From: Rhodospirillales bacterium
GTDB taxonomy: Bacteria; Pseudomonadota; Alphaproteobacteria; Rhodospirillales; JANQFP01
Reading direction: 5' to 3'
Assembly: GCA_028277795.1 (NCBI GenBank)
Contig: JANQFP010000017.1
Location: 1 to 54,788 of the forward strand
DNA: 54,788 bases
In this document: positions 9,223 to 17,980 of the stretch, in pieces
How positions within the stretch are numbered: the first letter of the stretch is position 1
Layout: each line of letters starts with the position of its first letter
Translations under genes and position numbers: made by a program
The notes under the pieces: model-generated
The model's database searches: none
Told to the model about the DNA's origin: nothing
Seen by the model: only the letters and a program-made list of their open reading frames with translations

Positions 9223-10449
9223 ATGGACAGTGGACGCTCGCCCGCCCCATTCATCATGTTGCTGGCCGCGACCGCGCTGATCGGGCCGGTTGGGGTTGCG
9301 GCGCCCCGGGGGCTGGTGCCGCTGTTGGGAATCGCCTGTTTCGCCGGGGCTGTGATGCTGTGGCCGGAACGACGATTTACGCGGGCGTTCCCGCTACGCC
9401 TGACCATTCCGCTGGCGGCGTTTGCCGCCATCGGCGTGGCCAGCGCCGGCTGGGCTCCGGACCCCCTGCGTGCCGCCACTTTGACCCTCAAGGTGGCGGT
9501 GTTGTGCGTGGCCGGGCTGGTGGTCCTCCGGGCGGCCGCCGATCTCGACGACTCCCGCCGCGCCCGACTGGAGGACGCATTTCTCGCGGGGTACGGCCTT
9601 GGCTTCGTGGTCCTCGGGGTCGCCGTCGGTTACGTCCTGGCCTCCGGTGAGTCCCTGTGGGGCCGGCACGAGGGCGACCCCTTCACCCCATTGTCGCGCG
9701 GCGAGGCCGTTCTGGCGTTGTTGTCCGCGCCGGCGGCGACGGTGCTGTGGCGGCGCCGAGGCTGGTGGGCCGGCGCCGTTCTGGTCGCCGCCGTGATCAC
9801 CGCTTTCGCCTTTTTGTCCAACATGACCGTCCTCGGGGCCATGGGAGGGGCGGCGGCGGCCTTTCTGATGGTCCGGGTCTGGGGGCGCCGTGGGCTGCTG
9901 GTTCTTGCAGTGGTCGTCGCCGGCGTCACCATCGCCGCCCCCGCGGCCATGCGGCTGGTTCCGAGCGGCGACGACATGTTCCACAAGGTCGGGACCGTGT
10001 ATCCGTCGGCGGTGCACCGCATTTACGTCTGGCATTTCGTGACCGACCGCGTGTTCGAGCATCCGTGGCGGGGGTGGGGCATGGATGCGTCACGCCGGAT
10101 CCCGGGCGGCGACCAGAACCTGAACCTCGATCCGCTGGCATTCTGGGACCGCGAGCTGCTGCCCCTGCATCCCCACAACTCGGCTCTCCAGGCGTGGCTC
10201 GAGCTGGGCGTGCCGGGGGGCCTGCTGATGGCGGTGGTCATCTGGATCGTCCTCGTGCCGCCGGCAGGGGCCGCGCCCCCGCTGGCCGACCCGCTGCGTG
10301 CGGCGGCGACCACCGGCTACCTGGTGATCGGCGGTCTGTCCTACGGGTTGTGGCAGAACTGGTGGGTGGCCATGGCCTGGCTGCTGGCGGCGCTGGCCGT
10401 GGGCTGCGTCGGCCCGGACGTGCCGGCGAAGGAGCGGCGGACGACCTGA
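9223..10449 (+). CDS. O-antigen ligase / polymerase family (Wzy_C) membrane protein
   Basis: The 408-aa protein is a hydrophobic multi-helix protein. Near its C-terminal third it has a large loop with VHRIYVWHFVTDRVFEHP, RGWGMDASR and LPLHPHNSALQAWLELGV. The pattern of R/W residues followed by HPHN-x-LQ-x-W-x-E-x-G is characteristic of the WaaL/Wzy_C superfamily, which joins or polymerises undecaprenyl-linked glycans in the periplasm. It sits 6 bp after the preceding membrane protein gene and 1 bp before the amidotransferase ATG, so the three are almost certainly cotranscribed. Ligase and polymerase functions cannot be told apart by sequence inspection. Confidence 0.87.
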   Translation: MDSGRSPAPFIMLLAATALIGPVGVAAPRGLVPLLGIACFAGAVMLWPERRFTRAFPLRLTIPLAAFAAIGVASAGWAPDPLRAATLTLKVAVLCVAGLVVLRAAADLDDSRRARLEDAFLAGYGLGFVVLGVAVGYVLASGESLWGRHEGDPFTPLSRGEAVLALLSAPAATVLWRRRGWWAGAVLVAAVITAFAFLSNMTVLGAMGGAAAAFLMVRVWGRRGLLVLAVVVAGVTIAAPAAMRLVPSGDDMFHKVGTVYPSAVHRIYVWHFVTDRVFEHPWRGWGMDASRRIPGGDQNLNLDPLAFWDRELLPLHPHNSALQAWLELGVPGGLLMAVVIWIVLVPPAGAAPPLADPLRAAATTGYLVIGGLSYGLWQNWWVAMAWLLAALAVGCVGPDVPAKERRTT

Positions 10450-10450
10450 C

Positions 10451-12478
10451 ATGTGCGGCATCGCCGGAATCCTTCACGACGGCCGCGGCCCGCCGCCCGG
10501 GCGTGGCCCCGTGGCCGCCCTGCTCGACGCCATGCGCGACACCATGGTCCACCGGGGCCCCGACGGGGCGGGCTGCTGGGTGTCCGAGGACGGCCGCGTC
10601 GGGCTGGCCCACCGCCGCCTTGCCATCGTCGACCTGACCGACGGGGCGGCCCAGCCCATGGCCAACGAGGACGGCTCGGTCCTGGTCACCTTCAACGGCG
10701 AGATCTACAACCACGCCGGCCTGCGGCGCGAGCTGGAGCGGGCCGGCCACCGCTTCCGCAGCGACCACTCGGACACCGAGGTGCTGGTCCACGGCTACGA
10801 GGAATGGGGGGCCGGGGGACTGGTGGACCGCCTCGATGGCATGTTCGCTTTCGCCCTGTGGGACCAGGGACGGCGGGTCCTGACCCTGGCCCGGGACCGC
10901 ATCGGCATCAAGCCTCTGTACTTCACCCGCGCCGCCGGCCGCTTCCTGTTCGCCTCCGAGATCAAGGCCCTGCTCGCCGACCCCTTGGTGGCCCGCGACA
11001 TCGAGCCGGCGGCGTTGAACCACTACCTCAGCTTCCTGGTGACGCCGGCGCCGCTGACCATGTTCAAGGGCATCTTCAAGCTACCCGCCGGGCACCTGCT
11101 GGAGGTGAACGGTGAAGGCACCATGCACGCCCGCCGGTACTGGGACGCGGTGCCGGGGCACGGCATCGACGGCGCCGAGCAGACGGCTTTGATGCCTGGC
11201 CCGGAGCAGGAGCAGATCTACGTGCGCGGTATCCGGGAGCGCCTGGAGACGGCCATCGAGAAGCGCATGATGTCCGACGTCCCCTTCGGGGTGTTCCTGT
11301 CGGGCGGAATCGATTCGTCGGCCAACGTGGGGCTGATGAGCCGCTTCATGGACCGCCCGGTGGAAACCTTCACCGTCGGCTTCAAGGACCATCCACGGCT
11401 CAACGAGCTGGACTACGCCGACCGGGTGGCCCGGCTGTTCGCCACCCGCCACCACCAGGTGCTGATCGGCGAGGCCGACATGGTCGGCTACCTGGACGAC
11501 CTGGTGCATCACCAGGACGAGCCGCTGGCCGACTGGGTGTGCATCCCGCTGTATTTCGTCTCCCGCCTGGCCAAGGACAGCGGCGTCACCGTGGTCCAGG
11601 TCGGCGAGGGTTCCGACGAGCAGTTCTCCGGCTACCGCAGCTACATGGCGTACCTGCGCCTCCATCGGTGGTTCTGGCGGCCCTACACCCGCACGGTGCC
11701 GGAGTCCGTGCGCCGCGCCGTGGCGGCGGTGGCCGAGGCGGCGGCGATGGCGGCGGCGCCGTTCACCGGGCGCCTGGACCGCTACGCCGACATCCTGATG
11801 CGGGCGGGCCGCGGCCAGGAGCTGTTCTGGAGCGGGGCGCACGCCTTCTGGAACGTGCACAAGGGACGCCTGGTCCGGGAGGCGCCGCGGAGCGACGGCT
11901 GGCCCGACCTGGCCGCCGCCGGCTTCGACCTGACGGGGCTGGCCGACCCCGACAGCGCCGCAGCGGTGGGCGCCATGCTGTCGGCCTTCGACCGCGGGCA
12001 CGGCGACCCCGACGCGCTCACCCGCATGATCCACGCCGAGTTCCGCCTGCGCCTGCCGGAGCTGCTGCTGATGCGGGTCGACAAGATCACCATGTCGACC
12101 TCGGTGGAAGGGCGGGTGCCGTTCCTCGATCACCGGCTCGTCGAGTTCACCATGGACATCCCCATGGCCTGGAAGGTGCGGGGCGGCGAGCCCAAGTACC
12201 TGCTCAAGCGCGCGCTGGCCGACCTGCTGCCCGACGACGTGCTGTACCGCCCCAAGATGGGTTTCGGGGCGCCCATGGCGGAGTGGCTGCGCGGCGACTT
12301 CGGCGGCCGCGCCGAGGCGGCGGTGCTCGGCTCGCGGCTGCTCGATCGCGGCATCTTCGACCGCGGCCATATCGCCGACCTGTTCCGTGATCACCGCTCG
12401 GCACGGCGGGATCACGCCTTGCACCTATGGACCCTGTTCAACCTGACCGCCTGGTACGACCGCTGGATCGCCGCCTGA
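10451..12478 (+). CDS. asnB: Asparagine synthetase-like amidotransferase, second copy (675 aa)
   Basis: The protein begins MCGIAGI, giving an N-terminal glutaminase Cys. VHRGPDGAG, FNGEIYNHAGL and DRIGIKPLYF complete the class II glutaminase half. The synthetase half holds SGGIDSSAN (near residue 286) and GEGSDEQFSGY. At 675 aa it is longer than classical AsnB and differs clearly from the copy at 1188-3065, so the two are not a recent duplication. Similar longer copies occur in exopolysaccharide loci. The ATG is 1 bp after the previous stop. A strong terminator lies 31 bp downstream. It may amidate a sugar acid of the local glycan (inference). Confidence 0.9.
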   Translation: MCGIAGILHDGRGPPPGRGPVAALLDAMRDTMVHRGPDGAGCWVSEDGRVGLAHRRLAIVDLTDGAAQPMANEDGSVLVTFNGEIYNHAGLRRELERAGHRFRSDHSDTEVLVHGYEEWGAGGLVDRLDGMFAFALWDQGRRVLTLARDRIGIKPLYFTRAAGRFLFASEIKALLADPLVARDIEPAALNHYLSFLVTPAPLTMFKGIFKLPAGHLLEVNGEGTMHARRYWDAVPGHGIDGAEQTALMPGPEQEQIYVRGIRERLETAIEKRMMSDVPFGVFLSGGIDSSANVGLMSRFMDRPVETFTVGFKDHPRLNELDYADRVARLFATRHHQVLIGEADMVGYLDDLVHHQDEPLADWVCIPLYFVSRLAKDSGVTVVQVGEGSDEQFSGYRSYMAYLRLHRWFWRPYTRTVPESVRRAVAAVAEAAAMAAAPFTGRLDRYADILMRAGRGQELFWSGAHAFWNVHKGRLVREAPRSDGWPDLAAAGFDLTGLADPDSAAAVGAMLSAFDRGHGDPDALTRMIHAEFRLRLPELLLMRVDKITMSTSVEGRVPFLDHRLVEFTMDIPMAWKVRGGEPKYLLKRALADLLPDDVLYRPKMGFGAPMAEWLRGDFGGRAEAAVLGSRLLDRGIFDRGHIADLFRDHRSARRDHALHLWTLFNLTAWYDRWIAA

Positions 12479-12509
12479 CGCCGCGCTGACGGCGGAAAGG
12501 CAAGTGGTA

Positions 12510-12556
12510 GGGGGCACCGCGCGGCTTCCCGGGAAGTGGCGCGGTGCCCCCTTTTT
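12510..12556 (+). terminator. Rho-independent terminator of the glycan operon
   Basis: A perfect 13-bp inverted repeat (GGGGGCACCGCGC at 12510-12522 with GCGCGGTGCCCCC at 12539-12551) is followed by TTTTT. The interior CTTCCCGGGAAG is itself palindromic, so the hairpin can extend through nearly its whole length. It ends the rightward operon; the leftward regulator gene ends just beyond at 12578. On the opposite strand there is no T-tract after the stem, so it is mainly a + strand terminator. Confidence 0.92.
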
Positions 12557-12577
12557 CATGCGATGGCCGGGCTACCG

Positions 12578-13456
12578 TCACGTGCCCGGTTCTGCGGCGT
12601 CCGCGGGCCCGGTGGAATCGCGGGCCTGGGCCGTCCACTCGTCCACCTTGGCCGTCAGCGCCTCGGCCGAAACCGGGACCTTGAGGACGTGGTCCAGGTA
12701 CCGTGCGGCGGAGGATTCGGGGAGCCCCTCGAACGCCGTTGGCCACAGGAGGACCAGCGGTCCCAAGGGGCCTTCGGCCCGTCGTCTGGCGAACTTGGCG
12801 ATCATCGGCGCCTGCATGTCGGTGCTCTGGAAGGCGATGAGCGTCAGGTCCGCCTGGAGCTCGTCGACGCGCCGGACGTACTCCATGCCGCTGGCGATCC
12901 GGGTCACCGCGTATCCCCGGCCGTCGAGGGTGGCGCCGATGCCGTCGAGGTCGGGATCGGCCGGTCCGACCAGGACGATCCGCGGCCCGCTGGCCGCCGC
13001 TAGTCGTTCGGCCCCGGGTTCGTCGCTGCCGGTCAGGCTGCGGTACAGCTTGACATGCTCCTTCTCCTTGTTCTCCGCCATACGCGCCATCTGCCGTAGT
13101 GAGGACTTCACCTTCATGAGCAGCAACTCGAAATCCACCGGTTTGGTCAAGTAGTCGTCGGCCCCCCGGTCCAGCCCGGCGACCACGTCCTCGCGTTCCG
13201 CGAGGGCCGAAAGGAGGATGAACGGCGTCTCGGCATAGCGCGGATGATTGCGGCGGAGGTCCTCCATCAGGTCGAATCCGCTCATGCCCGGCATGGTGAT
13301 ATCGCACAGGATAAGATCGGGGCGGTGGCGGGTCAGGGCCTCGAGTCCGTCCTCGCCGCTGCCTGCCTCGACTACGTCGTATCCGTTCTGCCGCAGTTCC
13401 TCGGCGATGTCGTGGCGGATGTCCGCTTCGTCCTCGATGCACAGGATCGTGGCCAT
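12578..13456 (-). CDS. Response regulator with C-terminal pseudo-receiver domain
   Basis: The preferred ATG (13456) gives 292 aa beginning MATILCIEDEADIRHDI; an upstream ATG at 13498 would add 14 unconserved residues. The N-terminal receiver (about 1-120) is complete: acidic pocket EDE, phosphoacceptor in LCDITMPGMSG, and DDYLTKPVD with the invariant Lys. A linker helix (LRQMARMAENKEKEHVKLYR) joins it to a second domain that also looks receiver-like. There the aspartate region reads DLTLIAFQST and the Lys region DHVLKVPVS, so phosphoacceptor and Lys are lost. No DNA-binding or enzymatic output domain is visible. It resembles the adjacent gene closely enough to be a tandem duplicate. Confidence 0.88.
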   Translation of the reverse strand: MATILCIEDEADIRHDIAEELRQNGYDVVEAGSGEDGLEALTRHRPDLILCDITMPGMSGFDLMEDLRRNHPRYAETPFILLSALAEREDVVAGLDRGADDYLTKPVDFELLLMKVKSSLRQMARMAENKEKEHVKLYRSLTGSDEPGAERLAAASGPRIVLVGPADPDLDGIGATLDGRGYAVTRIASGMEYVRRVDELQADLTLIAFQSTDMQAPMIAKFARRRAEGPLGPLVLLWPTAFEGLPESSAARYLDHVLKVPVSAEALTAKVDEWTAQARDSTGPADAAEPGT

Positions 13457-13521
13457 GGCCCTTCCTTGCGTGCTGCCACGCGCCTCGTCTCGGGACACGG
13501 GCCTTCCGATGGCGACTCCGC

Positions 13522-14421
13522 CTAGGCGGTGGCCTGCAGGCCGTCGTCGTCGCCGCGCGTCGCCAGGCTGACCACCTTTTCGACGAGCTTCTGCCGATCG
13601 TACGGAGTCCGAATGACGTCGTCGAACAGGGTGGCATGCCGCGGGTCCGGCAGGTCCGACATGTCCGGCGGCAACAGCAGAATAACGGGAAAGGCGGATC
13701 GGACCGGCGCCCGGCCCAGCGCCTCCATCACCGCGGGCGCGGCCAAGTCGGCCGTTTGATAGGACATGAGGACCACGTCGGCAGCGACGTTCTGGAGGGC
13801 GGCCAGGAACTCCGCGCCGCTGTCCACGGCGAAGACGCAGTGACCGGCCGCTTCCAGGTCCTCAATGACGGGATCGAGGTCGACCTCGCCGTTGATCACC
13901 GTGACCACGGTCATCAGGTCGCCGGGGTCCAGGGGGCCGGCGTTGGCCGGAATGCGAGGCAGGGCATCGGCATCGACGACCGCTGACTCCCTGGCAATCA
14001 TGGCGCGGGAGAGGGCCGCCATCTGCGCGTGCTTGTGGGCCTGCATGCGGGCCACTTGACGCAGGCGCGACTGCACCGTCGCCCGCAGCATCTCGAAGTC
14101 GACGGGCTTAACCAGATAGTCGTCGGCCCCCAGGGTCTTGCCGGCGATGATGTCCTGGCGGCCGGCGCGGGCCGTCAGGAACAGGAAGGGGATATCGGCG
14201 AGGTCCGGATGATCTTCGCGCAGCCGCCGCAGGACCGCATACCCGTCCAGTCCCGGCATGGTGATGTCGCACAGCACCAAGTCCGGTTCGCGGTCGACGA
14301 TGAGGTCCAGACCGGTGGTGCCGTCGCCCGCTTCCAGGGTCTTGTATCCGGCTTCCTGCAGGTCCTCGACAATGTCCGCCCTGAGGTCGGCTTCGTCCTC
14401 GATGCACAGGATGGTCGCCAT
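13522..14421 (-). CDS. Response regulator with C-terminal pseudo-receiver domain, paralogue
   Basis: I chose the ATG at 14421 because the 299-aa product then begins MATILCIEDEADLRADI, matching its neighbour exactly; an in-frame ATG at 14499 adds 26 unrelated residues. The receiver has EDE, LCDITMPGLDG and DDYLVKPVD. A helical linker (LRQVARMQAHKHAQMAALS) leads to a second alpha/beta domain whose equivalent sites read DVVLMSYQTAD and DDVIRTPYD, so the Asp and Lys of an active receiver are absent. It is 65 bp upstream of its paralogue on the same strand and is likely cotranscribed. Output is probably by protein-protein contact rather than DNA binding, which is inference. Confidence 0.88.
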   Translation of the reverse strand: MATILCIEDEADLRADIVEDLQEAGYKTLEAGDGTTGLDLIVDREPDLVLCDITMPGLDGYAVLRRLREDHPDLADIPFLFLTARAGRQDIIAGKTLGADDYLVKPVDFEMLRATVQSRLRQVARMQAHKHAQMAALSRAMIARESAVVDADALPRIPANAGPLDPGDLMTVVTVINGEVDLDPVIEDLEAAGHCVFAVDSGAEFLAALQNVAADVVLMSYQTADLAAPAVMEALGRAPVRSAFPVILLLPPDMSDLPDPRHATLFDDVIRTPYDRQKLVEKVVSLATRGDDDGLQATA

Positions 14422-14484
14422 GAACGCGCCTTTCGAAGCCCGGTCCGACATCTCGGAAATGCCGCCACCGGCCCAGGGATTCAA

Positions 14485-14640
14485 GGTCTTGATAAGCAAT
14501 TATAAGATAATTTTCCAAATTATCCATTATTCCGTCGCCAATTAGCCATATACAAAAGTATAATATGTTATACGGATGGATAGTTATCAAATATCCCTCC
14601 ACCTAATTTCTTTTCTTTTGTTTTGGCGTTACAATGGAGG
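14485..14640. promoter_or_regulatory. AT-rich divergent control region between response regulator and kinase genes
   Basis: About 150 bp of strikingly AT-rich sequence lies in otherwise GC-rich DNA, between the leftward regulator start (14421) and the rightward kinase start (14702). TATAAT hexamers occur on both strands, for example 14559-14564 on the + strand. No convincing -35 at standard spacing could be paired with them. Pyrimidine runs (TTTCTTTTCTTTTG) lie at 14607-14620. The composition suggests a promoter and protein-binding region; no gene fits here. Confidence 0.6.
14506..14524. repeat. Perfect 8-bp inverted repeat, candidate operator
   Basis: GATAATTT and AAATTATC form a perfect dyad separated by TCC within the AT-rich divergent region. 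The size (two 8-bp arms, centre-to-centre about one helical turn) suits a dimeric regulator. No known consensus was recognised. Confidence 0.5.
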
Positions 14641-14701
14641 TTGTGCTGGGCGAGGGACGGACTCCGCTGGCGACGCCGCGGGCCGATACGGGGGAACCGG
14701 T

Positions 14702-15940
14702 ATGGCGATGATGAGCGCAGAGACCACAGCCTCGGGGTCACGCCCGCCCGCCAGCGCGAGGGCCGGCACCGATTCGTTCGCCGACCGCACCGCGACGGAG
14801 GAGGCCTCGGTCCGGCTGCTGGTGGTGGACGACGAACCGGACATCGTCGAGGAGATGGCCGAATACCTGCGGGCGAAAGGCTTCGACTGCGAGACCGCCT
14901 TCGATGCCCTCGAAGCCCTGCGCAGGATTCAGGCGGACCCCGAGATCGCCTTGGTGCTCACCGATATCCGCATGCCGGGCATGAGCGGACTCGAACTCAT
15001 GCGCCGGCTCCGCGACGAAGCCGGCCGCGACATGGAGGTCATCGTTCTCACCGGCCACGCCGGGAGGGACGAGGCCATCCAGGCCCTGCAGGCGGGGGCG
15101 GCCGATTTCCTCACCAAGCCCATCTCGCTGCGCGAGCTGGTCCATTCGGCGGCCCGCACGGTTGAGACCATCCGCACCCGCCGGGCCGAACGGCGGTACA
15201 GGACCGCCCTGGAGCACAGCTTGGGCAAGGAACGCCAGCTCAACCGCTTGCAGCGGGAGTTCGTCTCCATGGTGTCCCACGAGTTCCGCACGCCGCTGGC
15301 CATCATCGACGGCGCCGCCCAGCGGCTGGTGCGCCGCAAGGGGGCGTTGAAGCCGCACGACGTCGCCGAGAAGACCGAGCGGATCCGCAAGGCCGTGGCG
15401 CGGATGACCACCCTCATCGACAGCACCCTGTGCGCCTCGCGGCTGGACGCCGGCAAGATCGAGCTGTCGCGCCGGCCGTTCGACCTGGCCGAGGTGGTGG
15501 CCGGGGTCGTCGCCAGGCAGGCGGAAATCAGCACCGATCACGACTTCGTCGTCGACATGGCAGACCTGCCGCCCGCCGTCTACGCCGATCCGGAGTACAT
15601 CGAGAGGGTGTTCGCCAACCTGGTGTCCAACGCGGTCAAGTACTCAGGCAGGCAGCCGCGCATCGAGATCGCCGGATGGAGCGAAGGCAATGTCGCCGCG
15701 GTGTCGGTTCGCGATCACGGCGTCGGTATTCCGTCCGACCAGGTGCCGCGCCTGTTCCAACGCTTCTTCCGGGCCAGGACCGCGGCCGGCATTCCGGGGA
15801 CCGGCATCGGCCTCCATCTGGTGCGCGAGTTGGTCGAGATGCATGGCGGGACCATCGACGTGGTCAGCGAGGAAGGCGCCGGCACCACGTTCACCGTCCG
15901 CCTCGCGTCCGCGCCCTCCGCCAACGACTGGGACATTTGA
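14702..15940 (+). CDS. Hybrid receiver-histidine kinase (REC-HisKA-HATPase)
   Basis: The ATG at 14702 gives 412 aa; a longer frame opening at 14576 would run through the AT-rich regulatory region and adds no recognisable domain. Residues about 38-155 form a receiver (LLVVDDEPDIVEEM, LVLTDIRMPGMSG, DFLTKPIS). A dimerisation helix follows with the H-box VSMVSHEFRTPLAII (His near 193). The ATPase has the N-box NLVSNAVKYS, HGVGIPSDQ and GTGIGLHLV. There is no transmembrane segment, so it is cytoplasmic. A receiver placed in front of the kinase suggests it is itself controlled by phosphotransfer. It is divergent from the paired regulators and probably works with them or with the downstream GGDEF-EAL protein (inference). 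Confidence 0.9.
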   Translation: MAMMSAETTASGSRPPASARAGTDSFADRTATEEASVRLLVVDDEPDIVEEMAEYLRAKGFDCETAFDALEALRRIQADPEIALVLTDIRMPGMSGLELMRRLRDEAGRDMEVIVLTGHAGRDEAIQALQAGAADFLTKPISLRELVHSAARTVETIRTRRAERRYRTALEHSLGKERQLNRLQREFVSMVSHEFRTPLAIIDGAAQRLVRRKGALKPHDVAEKTERIRKAVARMTTLIDSTLCASRLDAGKIELSRRPFDLAEVVAGVVARQAEISTDHDFVVDMADLPPAVYADPEYIERVFANLVSNAVKYSGRQPRIEIAGWSEGNVAAVSVRDHGVGIPSDQVPRLFQRFFRARTAAGIPGTGIGLHLVRELVEMHGGTIDVVSEEGAGTTFTVRLASAPSANDWDI

Positions 15941-16052
15941 ACGCGGAGAGAGGGGGTGGCCGAGGCAACGGACGGCGGCGGTCGGTGTGGGGCCCTGGGG
16001 GCCGGGCGGGCACCGACGCGCGCCGCAGCGGCGGCCGGCGCGAGGTGACCCC

Positions 16053-17819
16053 ATGGTCAAGATCCTGTGTATCGAGGACGAGGCGCCGATCCGGGACGAC
16101 ATCGTCGAGGAACTCCGCGACGCGGGCTTCACCACGGTGGCGGCACCCACCGGCGAGGCGGGCCTGCGGGCCATCGTCGAGGAGGTGCCCGATCTGGTGC
16201 TGTGCGACATCACCATGCCGGGGATGTCGGGGCTCGACGTGCTGCGCACCGTGCGCCGGGACCACCCGGAGCGGGCCGACATGCCCTTCATCTTCCTTAC
16301 CGCCCTGGCCGACCGCGAGTCGATCATCGACGGCAAGACCCTGGGCTGCGACGACTACCTGACCAAGCCGGTCGATTTCGGCATCCTGATGGCGACCGTT
16401 CGGGCCCGACTCGATCAGGTGGCGCGCGTGGCGGATCGGGAGCGGACCAAGCTGCGCCGCCTCGACGCGGCCGTAGCCGAGGCGACGCGCACCATCCAGG
16501 AACTGGAGCAGACCGACCCGCTGACCGGGCTGGCCAACCGCGACCGCTTCCTCGCCGCCCTGGAGCAGGCCGTTCGGGGGGTCCGATCGCCGCATGTGCT
16601 GCCGGCGGTGCTGGTGGTCCGGCTCGACAGTCTCAAGGACCTCAGCAACACCCTGGGCCTGGCCGCGGGGAAAGCCATCCTCACTACCATCGCCCGGCGT
16701 CTCGGTGCCTGCCTGGAGTCGCGGCCGGCCGCTGGCGGGCATGACGGCGCCGACCTCATCGCGCGCCTGGGCGACGATGAATTCGGCGTCATCCTGCACC
16801 GCTGCCGGGGACCGGAGGAGGCATGCGGCCTGGCCGACCGCATGATCCGGTCCACCCGCATGCCGGTCATCCTGGAAGGCCGCGACGCGGTCACGTCCGT
16901 CGGCATCGGCATCGCCGTCGGCGTCCCCGGCGACGCCGATGCCGAGGCCTTATTCCGACGGGCGGGGATCGCGGCCCAGCGGGCCAGCGTCGAAGGTCCC
17001 AACGTCTACCGTCTGCATGACGACGACTGGGCGGCCAAGGTCACCGACGGGACCGCCCTGCGGCAGGACCTGCCCAAGGCGGTGCGGCGGGGCGAACTGG
17101 TCCTACACTACCAGCCCCGGGTGGACTCGGTGCACGGCCACGCGGTGGCGGCCGAGGCCTTGGTCCGCTGGCGCCACCCCCGGCTGGGGATGGTGTCCCC
17201 GGACGTGTTCATCGCCATCGCCGAATCGAGCGGGGAAATCCACCCGCTCGGCCGCTGGGTGCTGGACCGGGCCTGCCGCGATGCGTTGGCCTGGCCGGCG
17301 GTCGGAACGTCGCCGCCCAAGGTGGCGGTCAACCTATCACCCCTGCAGGTCTTGAGCCGCAACATCGTCGCCACCGTGGCCGAAATCCTGAACGATACGG
17401 GCTTGCCGCCGGAGCGGCTGGAGCTGGAGGTCACTGAAGGGCGGTCGATGGACGACGTGGATGCGGCCTTCGCCAACCTCAACCAGTTGCGCGCCAAGGG
17501 TGTCACCATCTCGCTGGATGATTTCGGGACCGGGTATTCCTCGCTTGCCTACCTGAAACGGTTCCCCGCCTCGGTGGTCAAGATCGACCGTACCTTCGTC
17601 CGGCACCTGCCCGACGATGCCAACGACGCGGCGTTCACCAACACCATTATCGACCTGGCGCATTTCCTCGGCATGACCGTGGTCGCCGAAGGCGTGGAGA
17701 GCGAGAACCAGGCGCGATTCCTGCGCGATCAAGGATGCGATCAGCTCCAGGGCTACCTGTTCGGGCACCCGGTGCCGGTGGAGGACCTGGGGCGGCTGTT
17801 GATGGCGCGCGCCGCGTGA
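16053..17819 (+). CDS. Response regulator with GGDEF and EAL domains (c-di-GMP signalling)
   Basis: The ATG at 16053 follows GAGGTGA and gives 588 aa beginning MVKILCIEDEAPIRDDI. The receiver (1-120: LCDITMPGMSG, DDYLTKPVD) is closely related to those of the two tandem regulators. A GGDEF-type domain (about 150-325, LTGLANRDRFL) has the altered active-site motif GDDEF near residue 240 and no obvious RxxD inhibitory site. The EAL domain (about 340-575) looks intact: AAEALVRWRHP, DDFGTGYSSLAYLKRF, KIDRTFV, VVAEGVE and QGYLFG. The likely net activity is c-di-GMP hydrolysis under phosphorylation control, with the GGDEF part weak or regulatory. That conclusion is inferred from motifs. Confidence 0.92.
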   Translation: MVKILCIEDEAPIRDDIVEELRDAGFTTVAAPTGEAGLRAIVEEVPDLVLCDITMPGMSGLDVLRTVRRDHPERADMPFIFLTALADRESIIDGKTLGCDDYLTKPVDFGILMATVRARLDQVARVADRERTKLRRLDAAVAEATRTIQELEQTDPLTGLANRDRFLAALEQAVRGVRSPHVLPAVLVVRLDSLKDLSNTLGLAAGKAILTTIARRLGACLESRPAAGGHDGADLIARLGDDEFGVILHRCRGPEEACGLADRMIRSTRMPVILEGRDAVTSVGIGIAVGVPGDADAEALFRRAGIAAQRASVEGPNVYRLHDDDWAAKVTDGTALRQDLPKAVRRGELVLHYQPRVDSVHGHAVAAEALVRWRHPRLGMVSPDVFIAIAESSGEIHPLGRWVLDRACRDALAWPAVGTSPPKVAVNLSPLQVLSRNIVATVAEILNDTGLPPERLELEVTEGRSMDDVDAAFANLNQLRAKGVTISLDDFGTGYSSLAYLKRFPASVVKIDRTFVRHLPDDANDAAFTNTIIDLAHFLGMTVVAEGVESENQARFLRDQGCDQLQGYLFGHPVPVEDLGRLLMARAA

Positions 17820-17980
17820 GCGCCGGTGTGATTGGGAAATGGAACGGCGCCTTACCGGATGGCTGACCAACTGTCTGGCCACCGACAGGGTTTCCTGCGA
17901 AAATACGATTCGCTGTTGTGATAACGGCGGGGACGTACGGGCCGGGACGCCGCCCCGCGGGTCCGGTTTCGGCGGGGGCG

